From NCBI GenBank assembly GCA_021373255.1, contig JAJFTD010000025.1, positions 1 to 50,475 of the forward strand: DNA of 50,475 nucleotides. The letters are read 5' to 3'. The notes beneath the pieces are model-generated. The model did no database searches. It saw only the letters and a list, made by a program, of their open reading frames with translations, and was not told the origin of the DNA. The first letter of the stretch is position 1. Each line of letters opens with the position of its first letter. A program made the translations under genes and the position numbers. This stretch comes from a bacterium. GTDB lineage: Bacteria > Armatimonadota > UBA5829. Below are positions 17,411 through 26,229 of this stretch, in pieces.

Positions 17411-18448
17411 ATGGGCCTCAAACGCGAGCCGGATTTTGATCAGTTCCTGAAGGTGCTTTGGCGAAAAGACAAACCTAACCATCTGCCGTTCTATGAGCAC
17501 ATTGCAAGCCCTGGATTTATTGCCAGCAGGACAGGGGCGGATTTCGATAAGATGTCTGCATCTGACCCTGGTTTCTGGGAGATATATGTCGACTTTTGGA
17601 TAGGCATGGGCTATGATTGCGTGCCGATGGAGATTCCTCCTTACCTGCCGTTGACCGCTGGACACGATGATGCGTTGAGCGAAGGCAGCGAAGCGCTGGT
17701 AGTGATAAGCAACAGAGAAGACTACGACAAATACCCATGGCCGGATGAATCCAAGCCAATAGACTTCAGCCACTTTGAAACAGTAGGGAAACTGCTGCCG
17801 GATGGAGCAAAGATAGTTGGTGGCGTTAGCGCGGGGCCTTATGAATGGGTTTCGCGGATGCTGGGAACAATCGGGATGTCTTATCTGCTGATGGACGACC
17901 CTGAACTGGTTGAAATGGTCTTCAAGAAAGTCGGCGCTCTGCACATCAGCGCTGTGAGGCAACTCGCCACAATGGACGCCATCGGCGCGCTTCGGCAGGG
18001 CGATGATCTGGGGTTCAAAACATCCACATTCCTGAGTCCCGAGACTCTTCGCCAGAACGTCTTCCCGACATACAAGGCAATGGCCGAGCAGGCACACAAC
18101 AACGGCAAGCCATTTATCCTCCATTCCTGCGGCCAGCTTGGAGATGTTTACGAAGATATTATTGAGTACTGCAAGGTCGATGCCAAGCACTCGTTCGAAG
18201 ACGGCATAACGCCGGTCTCCGAGTTCAAGAAGCAATACGGCACGCGGATCACTCCGCTGGGTGGCCTAGATGTTGACGTAATCTGCCGCAGCACTGAAGA
18301 AGAAGTGCGCAAGTATGCACGAGAGCAAATCGAGAAGTGCTTCTACGATGGCTATTGGGCGTTGGGCACAGGCAATTCGCTCACTAATTATATGCCCGTT
18401 GAGAACTACATCGCAGTTCTCGAAGAAGGCATCAACATAACTGCATAA
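17411..18448 (+). CDS. Uroporphyrinogen decarboxylase-fold protein (MtaA/URO-D family)
   Basis: About 345 residues in a TIM barrel of the URO-D superfamily. Visible blocks are REPDFDQFLKVLWRKDKPNH at the start, MGYDCVPMEIPP, DDPELVEMVFKKVG, LHISAVRQLATMDAIG, FILHSCGQLGDVYEDIIEY, DAKHSFEDGITPVSEFKK and ITPLGGLDVDVIC. The HSCG segment matches the Zn/cobalamin-methyltransferase subgroup (MtaA/CmuA-like) better than HemE. ATG 17411 with GGAG seven bases upstream is preferred to the upstream GTG 17375. Such paralogues are abundant in some environmental phyla and usually of unknown substrate; true heme HemE function is unlikely. A strong terminator follows. Confidence 0.75.
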   Translation: MGLKREPDFDQFLKVLWRKDKPNHLPFYEHIASPGFIASRTGADFDKMSASDPGFWEIYVDFWIGMGYDCVPMEIPPYLPLTAGHDDALSEGSEALVVISNREDYDKYPWPDESKPIDFSHFETVGKLLPDGAKIVGGVSAGPYEWVSRMLGTIGMSYLLMDDPELVEMVFKKVGALHISAVRQLATMDAIGALRQGDDLGFKTSTFLSPETLRQNVFPTYKAMAEQAHNNGKPFILHSCGQLGDVYEDIIEYCKVDAKHSFEDGITPVSEFKKQYGTRITPLGGLDVDVICRSTEEEVRKYAREQIEKCFYDGYWALGTGNSLTNYMPVENYIAVLEEGINITA

Positions 18449-18479
18449 ACTTTGCTGACCGAATATAGCAAATGAACGA

Positions 18480-18517
18480 AACGACCTCGCCGGGATTTCC
18501 CGAGCGAGGTCGTTTTC
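18480..18517 (+). terminator. Rho-independent terminator
   Basis: AACGACCTCGC (18480-18490) pairs with GCGAGGTCGTT (18504-18514) over a 13-base loop, followed by TTC. It ends the URO-D-like transcript. Confidence 0.8.
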
Positions 18518-18593
18518 ATTAGTAATGCAAGATATGGGCAAGCGATTGATTGGAGCTTTCAGGGGTGAGCGCGAATCACTTGTCTGTTCCGTT

Positions 18594-18630
18594 CGCCCGC
18601 ATTATTCAACGTAACTGAATAATGCGGGCG
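18594..18630. repeat. Palindromic element of the CCCGCATTATTCA family, copy 1
   Basis: A perfect 15-base inverted repeat, CGCCCGCATTATTCA (18594-18608) and TGAATAATGCGGGCG (18616-18630), with a seven-base loop. It lies in the 340-base gap before the ECF sigma gene. Related copies are at 26089-26160 and 40340-40374. Confidence 0.75.
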
Positions 18631-18699
18631 ATCTGCCTGCCCAGGCTATTCAGCCTCTCCCGCATCCATTGTGATTTTAGTCAAAATAAGCCGCCGGGG

Positions 18700-18719
18700 A
18701 ATGAGTCTTGAGACTCATT
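18700..18719. promoter_or_regulatory. Perfect palindrome upstream of the ECF sigma gene
   Basis: AATGAGTCT (18700-18708), TG, AGACTCATT (18711-18719). It lies about 140 bases before the sigma factor start and could be an operator. Apart from this and the repeat at 18594-18630, the gap 18518-18860 shows nothing I can name. Confidence 0.4.
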
Positions 18720-18860
18720 TGCAGGCTGATTAGGGTCCTATCTTTCATGGGATTACAGATAAAAAACATTGAACCCAAAACTCATTTACCGCAACTAACT
18801 CCATGACAGAAGGAAATCTAGCGAGCGCAGGTAAGAGGTTTTCTATCCGCACTTATCAGG

Positions 18861-19433
18861 ATGCCAATGACTACACCTTGTGACGAAAGACAATTGGTTG
18901 CCCAACTCCAAAGTGGAAGCCGTGACGCCTTCGCCAGGTTCTTGGGCATATTCCAAGATTCTGTATACAATCTGGCATACAGATTGGTGGGCTCACAAGA
19001 CGCAGAAGATGTAGCTCAGGATGCGCTGGTAGAAATCTGCAACTCTATCAAAAGTTTCCAAGGCAAATCTAGTCTCAAGACATGGGTTTATCGAGTCACA
19101 ATGAACGTCTGCCTTGAGCACCGCCGCAGGCACCGCCCGCTCTTTGTGCCTATTGATGACAATCTACTGGAAGAATCGAGCACATCCCACGATCCGTCCG
19201 CTGAAGCAATCAGAAGTGAGATCAAAAACGAGGTGGACACTGCAATAGGGCGACTAACTGATTCGCATAAGGAAGTCGTGATCCTGCACGAACTACATGG
19301 GCTCACGTACAAGGAGTGTGCAGAGGTGCTTGGGTGTCCGGTGGGGACCGTTAAATCAAGATTGTCCAACGCATTCGTAAAATTAAGACAAGTCCTCCAA
19401 GGCTATGCTCCTGAAGGCGAGGCTGTAATATGA
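18861..19433 (+). CDS. ECF-type RNA polymerase sigma factor
   Basis: A 190-residue sigma-70-family protein with only regions 2 and 4. Region 2 reads LAYRLVGSQDAEDVAQDALV and SFQGKSSLKTWVYRVTMNVC, and region 4 reads TDSHKEVVILHELHGLTYKE and GCPVGTVKSRLSNAFVKLRQ, a standard helix-turn-helix. It directs RNA polymerase to a small regulon, probably an envelope-stress or surface response. Start choice between ATG 18861 and ATG 18867 is open; the weak AGG before them suits the second. Its stop overlaps the start of the next gene (ATGA), the usual sign of a sigma/anti-sigma pair. Confidence 0.9.
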   Translation: MPMTTPCDERQLVAQLQSGSRDAFARFLGIFQDSVYNLAYRLVGSQDAEDVAQDALVEICNSIKSFQGKSSLKTWVYRVTMNVCLEHRRRHRPLFVPIDDNLLEESSTSHDPSAEAIRSEIKNEVDTAIGRLTDSHKEVVILHELHGLTYKECAEVLGCPVGTVKSRLSNAFVKLRQVLQGYAPEGEAVI

Positions 19434-20581
19434 ACTGCCAAAGGGTGAGAGACAATATCAAGGCGTATATAGATGGCGAGCTCGGAACCGTGGAACGGTG
19501 GCGTGTGGAGTGGCACGTTGTCCAGTGCTCCGAATGCCGAAGGGAGATGACGGCAATGATGAATCTCACACAGAAAGTCAGAACAGCTCAGTCCGTCTCC
19601 GCACCTGAGGGTCTTCGCGACAAGATAATGGATAATATTCAACTTGACCCCGCACCAGTTCATCGACTAAGGTGGCCTTACGTTACCAGTCCAGTTGCAG
19701 CAGCGGCAGTATTGATCGTCACAGTGGTGGCTGCAGCAGTGCTGATGCCTATATTCAGCAACTCAAAGGAGGCAGCACGGCCGGAAAGCCAGGGAATGGA
19801 CAGCCCTATGCAAAGCGCGCCCGGTTCAGTTCCTGGACCTATGGCCAAGCGGATGGCGAGCAAGTCACTGCAGCAGCCATTGTCATCAAATGCACGGGGC
19901 CCGGCCTCGCTTGCACCTTCGCCTAACCTGATGATCATTAAGACAGCCAACCTAATGCTGGAAGTAAAAGATTTTCAAACTATCAGCGACCAGGCAATAG
20001 CCGTGGCTAAGTCTGCAGGTGGCTATGTGACCGATTCTTCCGCCGACACAGACGATGCTACTCCGACTTCGGGAGCATTCGCCATACGGGTTCCCGCAGA
20101 TTCGTTCGAGTCAACTATGCAGCGCCTGAGCCGACTGGGCAAGGTAAAGTCGAAGAGCATCAGTGGCCAGGATGTAACGGGGCAAGTTGTCGACCTGGAA
20201 TCGCGTCTGCGCAACAAGCGCGCCGAGGAGCGGCAATACTTAGAGATAATGAACAAAGCGCACCGCGTACCAGATATCGTCACTGTGTCCAATGAGCTAT
20301 ACCGAGTGCGCGGCGAAATCGAGGAAACGCAGGGGCAGATCAAGTATCTGAAGTCTGCCGCAGCAATGTCGACTATTAACCTCACTCTAATTGAGAAATC
20401 CAAGTCCAAGCCCGTACATTCGTCAATCGGTAATGCGTTCACCGGGGCAATAGCTTCATTAGGTTCAACTTTAAGCTCCCTAGTCGCAGCGCTGATCTGG
20501 TTATTCGTCTATTCACCCTTCTGGGCCGTGCCGCTCGTTGTTATCTATTACTTACGCAAGCGCGCTCCTGTAAACCAATAA
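19430..20581 (+). CDS. Transmembrane zinc-finger anti-sigma factor with DUF4349 domain
   Basis: A 383-residue protein. The N-terminus is a zf-HC2 anti-sigma domain with the H-x3-C-x2-C zinc site (WHVVQCSECRRE). A membrane helix at about 82-106 is followed by a low-complexity linker and then a DUF4349 domain (IKTANLMLEVKDFQTISDQA, GGYVTDSSADTDD, DLESRLRNKRAEERQYLEIM, predicted coiled coil). It ends in a second membrane helix (SLVAALIWLFVYSPFWAVPL) and a basic tail. The two helices would place DUF4349 outside the membrane, so it may sense an envelope signal and release the ECF sigma factor encoded just upstream. This topology is inferred from hydrophobicity. Confidence 0.85.
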   Translation: MNCQRVRDNIKAYIDGELGTVERWRVEWHVVQCSECRREMTAMMNLTQKVRTAQSVSAPEGLRDKIMDNIQLDPAPVHRLRWPYVTSPVAAAAVLIVTVVAAAVLMPIFSNSKEAARPESQGMDSPMQSAPGSVPGPMAKRMASKSLQQPLSSNARGPASLAPSPNLMIIKTANLMLEVKDFQTISDQAIAVAKSAGGYVTDSSADTDDATPTSGAFAIRVPADSFESTMQRLSRLGKVKSKSISGQDVTGQVVDLESRLRNKRAEERQYLEIMNKAHRVPDIVTVSNELYRVRGEIEETQGQIKYLKSAAAMSTINLTLIEKSKSKPVHSSIGNAFTGAIASLGSTLSSLVAALIWLFVYSPFWAVPLVVIYYLRKRAPVNQ

Positions 20582-20605
20582 CAAAGATTAGCAATCTTTG
20601 TTTTT
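20582..20605 (+). terminator. Rho-independent terminator of the sigma/anti-sigma operon
   Basis: CAAAGATT (20582-20589), AGC, AATCTTTG (20593-20600), then TTTTT. It follows the stop codon directly. Confidence 0.75.
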
Positions 20606-20687
20606 AAAGGTAGAGAGCGGGACGAGATCAAAGCACGAGGTCGCAAGAGATTAGCAGAAGAAAGTGGCGGTTAAATGGCTTACGCAT

Positions 20688-20727
20688 AAAAACCGCCCGG
20701 TGCCAGACAGCGCCGGGCGGTTTTTTT
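20688..20727. terminator. Strong bidirectional terminator
   Basis: AAAAACCGCCCGG (20688-20700) pairs perfectly with CCGGGCGGTTTTT (20713-20725), with A and T runs on both sides. It serves as backup for the anti-sigma gene and as terminator for the convergent accD-accA operon. Confidence 0.88.
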
Positions 20728-20756
20728 ATATTATATTGAGAATCACTCTTCGATTC

Positions 20757-21734
20757 TTATTCCTCGGTTGACTCTTGGTAGACGCCCATTCCTCTGAACT
20801 TCTTGTAACGCTCGTCCAGCAGCTTGGTGGTCTTGAGTTTGGCGAGTTCATCGATGTGCTTTATGAGCGCATTCTTTACGTTCCTGGCAGCCAGGTCCAC
20901 GTTTCTATGCGCTCCCCCGGGTGGTTCGGGGATTATATCGTCGATCACTCCCAGCTTGAGAGCGTCCGTGCTAGTAATTTTGAGCGCCTCGGCCATTTCT
21001 TTTTGCTTAGTCGGATCGCGCCACAGGATTGCGGCGCAGCTTTCCGGTGGGATTACGGAATATACTGCGTGTTCGAGCATTAGAACGCGGTCCGCCACGG
21101 CTATGCCAAGCGCGCCGCCGCTTCCACCCTCTCCCAGCACCACGCATATCACCGGAGTCTCAAGGGTGGACATCTCCATCAGGTTGCGGGCAATAGCCTC
21201 GCTAATCCCACGCTCCTCTGATCCGACGCTGCAGTCCGCCGCAGGTGTATCCACCAGGCAAATCACTGGTCTCTTGAACTTCTCCGCCAGTTTCATCAAT
21301 CGGAGCGCTTTTCTGTAGCCCTCGGGCTTGGCGCTGCCGAAGTTCCTATACTGGCGATCCTTGAGGTCACGGCCTTTCTGCTGGCCGACAAACATTACCT
21401 GTCGTCCCTCCAGCGTCGCAATGCCACCGATCATGGCATGATCGTCCGCAAACAACCTATCGCCGGAAAGTTCGGTATAATCATCGAACATAATCCGCAC
21501 GTAGTCCAAAGTATACGGCCGTTTAGGATGCCTGGCCAACAGCACTCGGTCCCACGTCTTCAAGTTGGAAAAAATCTCCTGCAGGAGTCTGTCTCTGTCC
21601 TGTTCCAGCGCGATGATATCGTCGGACCTGTCCTCACCGCGTTCCATCGTAAGCCGCCGTATCTCCGCAATCTGCGTGTCGAGATCAGCTATGGGCTTCT
21701 CAAAGTCTAACACATTCCATTCACTAGGCGGCAT
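20757..21734 (-). CDS. accA: Acetyl-CoA carboxylase carboxyltransferase subunit alpha
   Basis: About 325 residues. With AccD it transfers the carboxyl group from biotin carrier protein to acetyl-CoA, making malonyl-CoA for fatty acids. Family blocks are LDFEKPIADLDTQIAEIRRL, ARHPKRPYTLDYVRIMFDDY, RNFGSAKPEGYRKALRLMKL and GEGGSGGALGIAVADRVLML, the last part of the oxyanion-binding crotonase core. ATG 21734 is preferred to the upstream in-frame start at 21749, because GAGGAGAA precedes it. It overlaps the accD stop by 11 bases, so the two are translationally coupled and made in equal amounts. Confidence 0.93.
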   Translation of the reverse strand: MPPSEWNVLDFEKPIADLDTQIAEIRRLTMERGEDRSDDIIALEQDRDRLLQEIFSNLKTWDRVLLARHPKRPYTLDYVRIMFDDYTELSGDRLFADDHAMIGGIATLEGRQVMFVGQQKGRDLKDRQYRNFGSAKPEGYRKALRLMKLAEKFKRPVICLVDTPAADCSVGSEERGISEAIARNLMEMSTLETPVICVVLGEGGSGGALGIAVADRVLMLEHAVYSVIPPESCAAILWRDPTKQKEMAEALKITSTDALKLGVIDDIIPEPPGGAHRNVDLAARNVKNALIKHIDELAKLKTTKLLDERYKKFRGMGVYQESTEE

Positions 21735-22593
21735 CCGACTTCTCCTCACAGCCGCAGAACTGCAGCATCTTGATAAGCGTAGACTTCATATCCTTGCGGG
21801 GCACGATCCTATCGATCATACCATGCTCCAACTGAAACTCCGATGTCTGGAAGTTGTCCGGACGATGCACCACCCCAGCCTGCTGAGCGACTCGCGCTCC
21901 CGCAAACCCCACCAGCGCTCCCGGTTCAGCGAATATCACGTCACCAACCGATGCGTAGCTTGCATGCACGCCCGCTGTTGTTGGGTCCGTAAAAATCACG
22001 ATGTATGGAAGACCGGCCTTATGAAGCCGCGCGCACGCAGCAGTTGTCTTGGCCATCTGCATCAGCGACAGTATGCCTTCCTGCATCCGGGCTCCACCTG
22101 ATGTAGTGAAAGTAATCACCGGCAGGTTCTTCTCGATAGCATGCTCGACGATCCTTACAAACTTCTCGCCGACCACTCCGCCCATGCTGCCGCCCATAAA
22201 CCTGAAGTCCGCTACCGCCAGTGCGATTTCGATTCCACCAACCTCGCCTGTTCCGGTGATGATGGCTTCGTTGAGCTTGGACATCAGCCGGCCCTTTGCG
22301 ATTTTGGTGTCATACTCCGGGAACCCCAGCGGGTTTATAGCCGTGAGCTTGGCGTCGGCCTCAACAAAAGTGCCGTCGTCCACAGTGATCTCTATTCGTT
22401 CCCACGCCCCCAGCTTGTAGTGATAGCTACACTTGCTGCAAACGCGCAGGTTTTTATCTAGTTCTTTGTTGAAAAGTATCTCGTTGCACTTGGGGCATTT
22501 GGTCCACAGGCCATCCGGCAGCGCATCAACGCTTTGCCGGGCAGTCTTCCTTGCGGCCTTTCCCTTTAGCCCAAACCATGGTGCAGGCGCCAT
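21724..22593 (-). CDS. accD: Acetyl-CoA carboxylase carboxyltransferase subunit beta
   Basis: About 289 residues. A four-Cys zinc ribbon opens the protein (TKCPKCNEI and RVCSKCSYHY), followed by the crotonase-fold core FTTSGGARMQEGILSLMQMA and FTDPTTAGVHASYASVGDV, which forms the active site with AccA. ATG 22593 is chosen over 22635 because GGAGG lies ten bases upstream and the conserved APAPWFGLKGK start follows. accD and accA being adjacent is common in several phyla. No promoter was identified with confidence in the short gap before the GH28-like gene. Confidence 0.93.
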   Translation of the reverse strand: MAPAPWFGLKGKAARKTARQSVDALPDGLWTKCPKCNEILFNKELDKNLRVCSKCSYHYKLGAWERIEITVDDGTFVEADAKLTAINPLGFPEYDTKIAKGRLMSKLNEAIITGTGEVGGIEIALAVADFRFMGGSMGGVVGEKFVRIVEHAIEKNLPVITFTTSGGARMQEGILSLMQMAKTTAACARLHKAGLPYIVIFTDPTTAGVHASYASVGDVIFAEPGALVGFAGARVAQQAGVVHRPDNFQTSEFQLEHGMIDRIVPRKDMKSTLIKMLQFCGCEEKSDAA

Positions 22594-22676
22594 ATCCTTG
22601 CCACCTCCGGGTACTTCATTCCATTGCCCAATCAATGGTCAATAAATGGTTGACCTATTATACCAGATTGTTACAG

Positions 22677-24188
22677 TTAACGTTTCAGGTGTGCGCCAAA
22701 CACTGCATTGCTTTGCACAACGCCAATCTCCCCTTCTCCGGCTATGAGAGGGCCCGAAGTGTTGATACACAGGACGTCGTTGAGACAAACAGTCTCGATT
22801 TTGCCTGCGGGGTGGTCTATCAGAGTGTTCATGCCATCCACCGTCAGGCCGCTGATGTGAATGCAGCCTATATTGGCATGCTCGCTCGTTTCAATGAGGC
22901 GAGCGTTTTGGGAAACCTCGCTTACTTTTACATGTGAGTTCCTCACGACGATGCTGTCTACCGGACAAAGCACCTTGATGTAGCTTGTACCGATATCAGA
23001 GTCACTCTTGTCAAATATCTGCAGATCGTCCAGAATAAGAGTGTGTATGTGCGAGTAGTCTGCCGTATGCTCATCATTGGGGGTATAGAAAGGTATTCCC
23101 AGATCAATCAACCGAAGCGGATTGGCGGGTGAGTTATGGTGAATGCCCTTAAGCGTCAGAGTCTCAATATTGCCGCCGATTCGGAACAGGAATGGAGTGG
23201 CGTAATCATACTTGTGCTTCGTCTGCCGGAGATCGATGTTTTCGAATGTTATATTTCCGAAGTTGCCGCCTGAGCCGGGAAACCAGGGATTGATATAGAA
23301 GCCAAAGCTCTTGAACGTGCCGGTTACATTTCGTATGATGACGCGGTCAAGCCGCCCCTCGGCCCTTGAAAGTAAGCGTATCCCCTGGTCGGCATCGTTA
23401 AGAAATACGCCATCGATCACTACATCGGTTATGTCGGAAACATTATCATTTTCATCGGGAGCCAATGCAATAAAATCATCACCCGAACAACCCATAATAT
23501 TTCTCATATTTAGGAACTGGCCCGGCCCCCAGAAGTGTATTCCATCCTGATTTTGGCCGAACATATTATCCGGAAGCTCAATAGTGATGTTCTCCATCGT
23601 AACCCGATACCAGTTGGCAACCAGCATGGCAAATGTCCGCTGGTTGCGGATGGTCACATCACGCATTGTGAGATGCTCAACACCGTAGAACTCCATTCCA
23701 ATGACCCACTTCTCGGCACCGAAAACGCCTTTCGAATCGGAATCCAGCATAATGTGGTGTTCCTGACCGTTGCAGTTCTGATTGTACGTGCCGCCAAGCA
23801 GAGTTATGTTCTTGTCGTGCCGGGTTTTGAAGTCGAGATGGACGTTCTGAATTATCGAGCGGTTTGATCCGGATGCAAGAAAGAAGCCGCAGTCCTTAGT
23901 CTTGCACTCGATTGTGGTGTTGGAATAAATCTCTAAACCACGAACCAGAGCAGCACCATCCATTATCAGATGAAGGCCGCCCCATTCCGGAGCCTTATCC
24001 AAGATAGCCTGTATGACCTCAGTATCGTCTGTCCCGCCGCCATTTATGACATCGCTATCCAGCTTTGCGTATGTGCTGGCGTATACTGTGTATCTTCCGC
24101 TGAACTTGTTTGGAACTATCGTATCTGCAATATCCATTGCTGCATCGTCTCTTTCTTGTACGCTGGGCATATTTGATAACCATCTCAT
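22677..24188 (-). CDS. GH28-like right-handed beta-helix protein (polygalacturonase fold)
   Basis: A 503-residue protein without a clear signal peptide. The N-terminus has the pectin-lyase-like start VINGGGTDDTEVIQAILDKA. Catalytic motifs of GH28 are partly present: NQDGIHFWG (N-x-D) and GCSGDDFIAL (the DD pair). The usual G-H-G is replaced by ADQGIRLLSRAEG, and no clear R-I-K follows, so activity or substrate may differ from true polygalacturonases. It may act on uronic-acid-rich or other polysaccharide fragments. The start is uncertain: ATG 24188 lacks a ribosome site, and an internal Met at about residue 18 is possible. Confidence 0.7.
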   Translation of the reverse strand: MRWLSNMPSVQERDDAAMDIADTIVPNKFSGRYTVYASTYAKLDSDVINGGGTDDTEVIQAILDKAPEWGGLHLIMDGAALVRGLEIYSNTTIECKTKDCGFFLASGSNRSIIQNVHLDFKTRHDKNITLLGGTYNQNCNGQEHHIMLDSDSKGVFGAEKWVIGMEFYGVEHLTMRDVTIRNQRTFAMLVANWYRVTMENITIELPDNMFGQNQDGIHFWGPGQFLNMRNIMGCSGDDFIALAPDENDNVSDITDVVIDGVFLNDADQGIRLLSRAEGRLDRVIIRNVTGTFKSFGFYINPWFPGSGGNFGNITFENIDLRQTKHKYDYATPFLFRIGGNIETLTLKGIHHNSPANPLRLIDLGIPFYTPNDEHTADYSHIHTLILDDLQIFDKSDSDIGTSYIKVLCPVDSIVVRNSHVKVSEVSQNARLIETSEHANIGCIHISGLTVDGMNTLIDHPAGKIETVCLNDVLCINTSGPLIAGEGEIGVVQSNAVFGAHLKR

Positions 24189-24286
24189 TATGAATAGTAC
24201 GGGCTATGTGCACAATCCTCTGCCAAATCTGCGTGTGCTGGTGGGTAAATTAATACGGGAGAGCAAGGACGATTCGGAGAAACTAG

Positions 24287-24592
24287 ATGAAGATGCTTTA
24301 TGCAGTTGCAATATTGGTGATGCTACTAGCGGCGGGCAGCGCGTTTGCTGCTGATAACCAATGCTACACCCAGCCATCAGGAGAGAGAATGTGCACCCCA
24401 TGTCCGGCGCCGGCCTGGGACAGGACACCTGTATGCGAAGTTCAAACTCCCAGCGGTATTTGTCCTCCAGGAGTGCCACGAGTCGACCCTTGGGTGGGAT
24501 GTGGAGCGTTCTGTCAGGCTAGCCAGCTTTCACCCGGATGGCCTTATGGTTGGCAATCGGAATACTGGCTCAGGCCGAACAGTAACTTCTAG
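24287..24592 (+). CDS. Small secreted cysteine- and proline-rich protein
   Basis: A 101-residue protein with a clean signal peptide (MKMLYAVAILVMLLAAGSAFA, cut before ADNQ). The mature part of about 80 residues carries seven Cys (DNQCYTQ, RMCTPCPAP, PVCEVQ, GICPPG, GCGAFC) and many Pro and Trp, suggesting a disulfide-stabilised periplasmic or surface protein. GGAGA six bases before ATG 24287 supports the start. I recognise no family. Nothing in the neighbourhood points to a partner. Confidence 0.7.
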   Translation: MKMLYAVAILVMLLAAGSAFAADNQCYTQPSGERMCTPCPAPAWDRTPVCEVQTPSGICPPGVPRVDPWVGCGAFCQASQLSPGWPYGWQSEYWLRPNSNF

Positions 24593-24599
24593 CAACGTG

Positions 24600-24806
24600 T
24601 TATGAAGCCGTAAATACAAATTCGGTAGTATCGGTGACAAGTACCGGGCCCTCGGGATCGGTCGCGTGAACGCAATACTTGGTGAGTTTATCGCCATAGT
24701 TCACCACCTGTCCCCTCGCTCGCAGGCGCGCGGCACATCGGTAGAACTCCGGCAGGTAGGGCTCAGTTTGTTTGAGAATCACCGTTCTGGCAGGTTGTTG
24801 AGACAT
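24600..24806 (-). CDS. Small hypothetical protein
   Basis: A 68-residue protein with a mixed basic/acidic composition and no membrane segment (RTVILKQTEPYLPEFYRCAA, VLVTDTTEFVF). A GAGGTG ribosome site lies nine bases before its ATG. It converges on the small secreted gene with only seven bases between stops and lies downstream of hemB on the same strand. The coding look and ribosome site support it, but no family is recognised. Confidence 0.5.
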   Translation of the reverse strand: MSQQPARTVILKQTEPYLPEFYRCAARLRARGQVVNYGDKLTKYCVHATDPEGPVLVTDTTEFVFTAS

Positions 24807-24877
24807 TTTTTCTACACCTCAATGTTCTGCTTGTCATATTCCCCAGCGACCCATCTTTACCCTCGCCTGCTACATCT

Positions 24878-25855
24878 CTAAACGCCAGCCTGCCACATTG
24901 CGAAATCTTTTGCTGAATATGTGATAATAAGATCCGCTCCGGCACGTTTGATTGACGTTAGAATCTCAGTGGTGATACGCCGCTCGTCAATATACCCAGC
25001 CTGAGCCGCTGCCTTAACCATACAATACTCACCCGACACATTATATGCCGCCACCGGTACGTCAAATGACATCCGAGCATCGCTGATCACATCCAAATAC
25101 GCCAGCGCCGGCTTCACCATCACAATATCCGCACCCTCCTCAACGTCCAGCGCGATCTCTTTCAACGCCTCACGCCGGTTCGGTGGGTCCATCTGATAAC
25201 TCGCCCTGTCTCCAAACTGCGGAGCGCATCCTGCTGCATCTCTGAATGGCCCGTAAAAGGCTGATGCAAATTTAGCTGAGTAGGCCATTATCGGCACTTG
25301 AGCAAAACCATTCTCGTCCAAAGTCTCCCTGATCTCAGCTACTCTGCCATCCATCATATCCGACGGCGCAACCATATCTGCTCCGGCTTCGGCATGGGAA
25401 AGCGCAGTGCGTGCGATAAGCTCCAGGGTTTCGTCGTTCGCCACATCACCATCGCGCACTACCCCGCAGTGGCCGTGTGAAGTGTATTCGCACAGGCACA
25501 CATCGGTAATGACTACCAGCTCCGGCACTGTCTGCTTCAGTGTCGCGATCGCCCTCTGAACGATTCCGTCCCGCGCATAGGCTTCCGAGCCCAACTCATC
25601 TTTCGATGATGGTATCCCAAAAAGTATCACCGCGGGTATGCCCGATTCGGCTATCTCCTCAGCTTCCTCACGCAGCGCATCCACCGAGAAATGGAACACT
25701 CCCGGCATGGATGGCACCTGCAGCTTCACATCCAGCCCGTGAGCCACAAACAAAGGGTAAATTAAATTATCTACGGAAACGCTCGTTTCACGCATCATCC
25801 GTCTAAATGTCTCCGAACTGCGTAATCTTCTCATTCGATTTATAGGAAACGGCAT
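24878..25855 (-). CDS. hemB: Delta-aminolevulinic acid dehydratase (porphobilinogen synthase)
   Basis: A 325-residue enzyme that condenses two 5-aminolevulinate molecules to porphobilinogen in heme synthesis. The zinc-binding cysteines are seen in [14 protein letters not shown], so it is the Zn-dependent type. The two Schiff-base lysines are in [18 protein letters not shown] and [15 protein letters not shown]. The C-terminus [20 protein letters not shown] is normal. ATG 25855 has GGGAGAG upstream. Length matches the family. The rest of the heme genes are not here. Confidence 0.95.
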   Translation of the reverse strand: MPFPINRMRRLRSSETFRRMMRETSVSVDNLIYPLFVAHGLDVKLQVPSMPGVFHFSVDALREEAEEIAESGIPAVILFGIPSSKDELGSEAYARDGIVQRAIATLKQTVPELVVITDVCLCEYTSHGHCGVVRDGDVANDETLELIARTALSHAEAGADMVAPSDMMDGRVAEIRETLDENGFAQVPIMAYSAKFASAFYGPFRDAAGCAPQFGDRASYQMDPPNRREALKEIALDVEEGADIVMVKPALAYLDVISDARMSFDVPVAAYNVSGEYCMVKAAAQAGYIDERRITTEILTSIKRAGADLIITYSAKDFAMWQAGV

Positions 25856-26088
25856 ATAGCTCTCCCTGTCGCGATGCTTATTAGTCCGACCATATTATAT
25901 ACTATAAGCGCAAACGGGTGTTGGGCGTCCATTTACACCAAATAATGCCACTACCCTACCCGAAAACATGTTTGCCTTTTGCATTTTTGGTAGATATACT
26001 ATACGACTTTCAAAACCAGCGATGGCGAACGGCGCACCGGTCAGAGGCATGGTTGCTTAACCTTCCTGCTACCGATCGAGCTCCTTAT

Positions 26089-26160
26089 CCCATATTATTC
26101 ACAGTAGTCGAATACCACACTACTAACTGCGGTATTCACTCTGATTATGAATAATATGGG
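26089..26160. repeat. Nested palindromic element (72 bp) with 13-bp inverted ends
   Basis: CCCATATTATTCA (26089-26101) and TGAATAATATGGG (26148-26160) are perfect inverted ends. Inside lie GAATACC (26110-26116) and GGTATTC (26131-26137), another inverted pair. The ends resemble the CCCGCATTATTCA palindromes at 18594 and 40340. It fills the middle of the 374-base hemB/RRM gap, which holds no gene. Confidence 0.65.
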
Positions 26161-26229
26161 TTACGCGACGAATAGTCGTAGCCTAGCTGAGTATACTGTG
26201 GGACAGGGTCCCGGAATGAGGGTAAGCAA

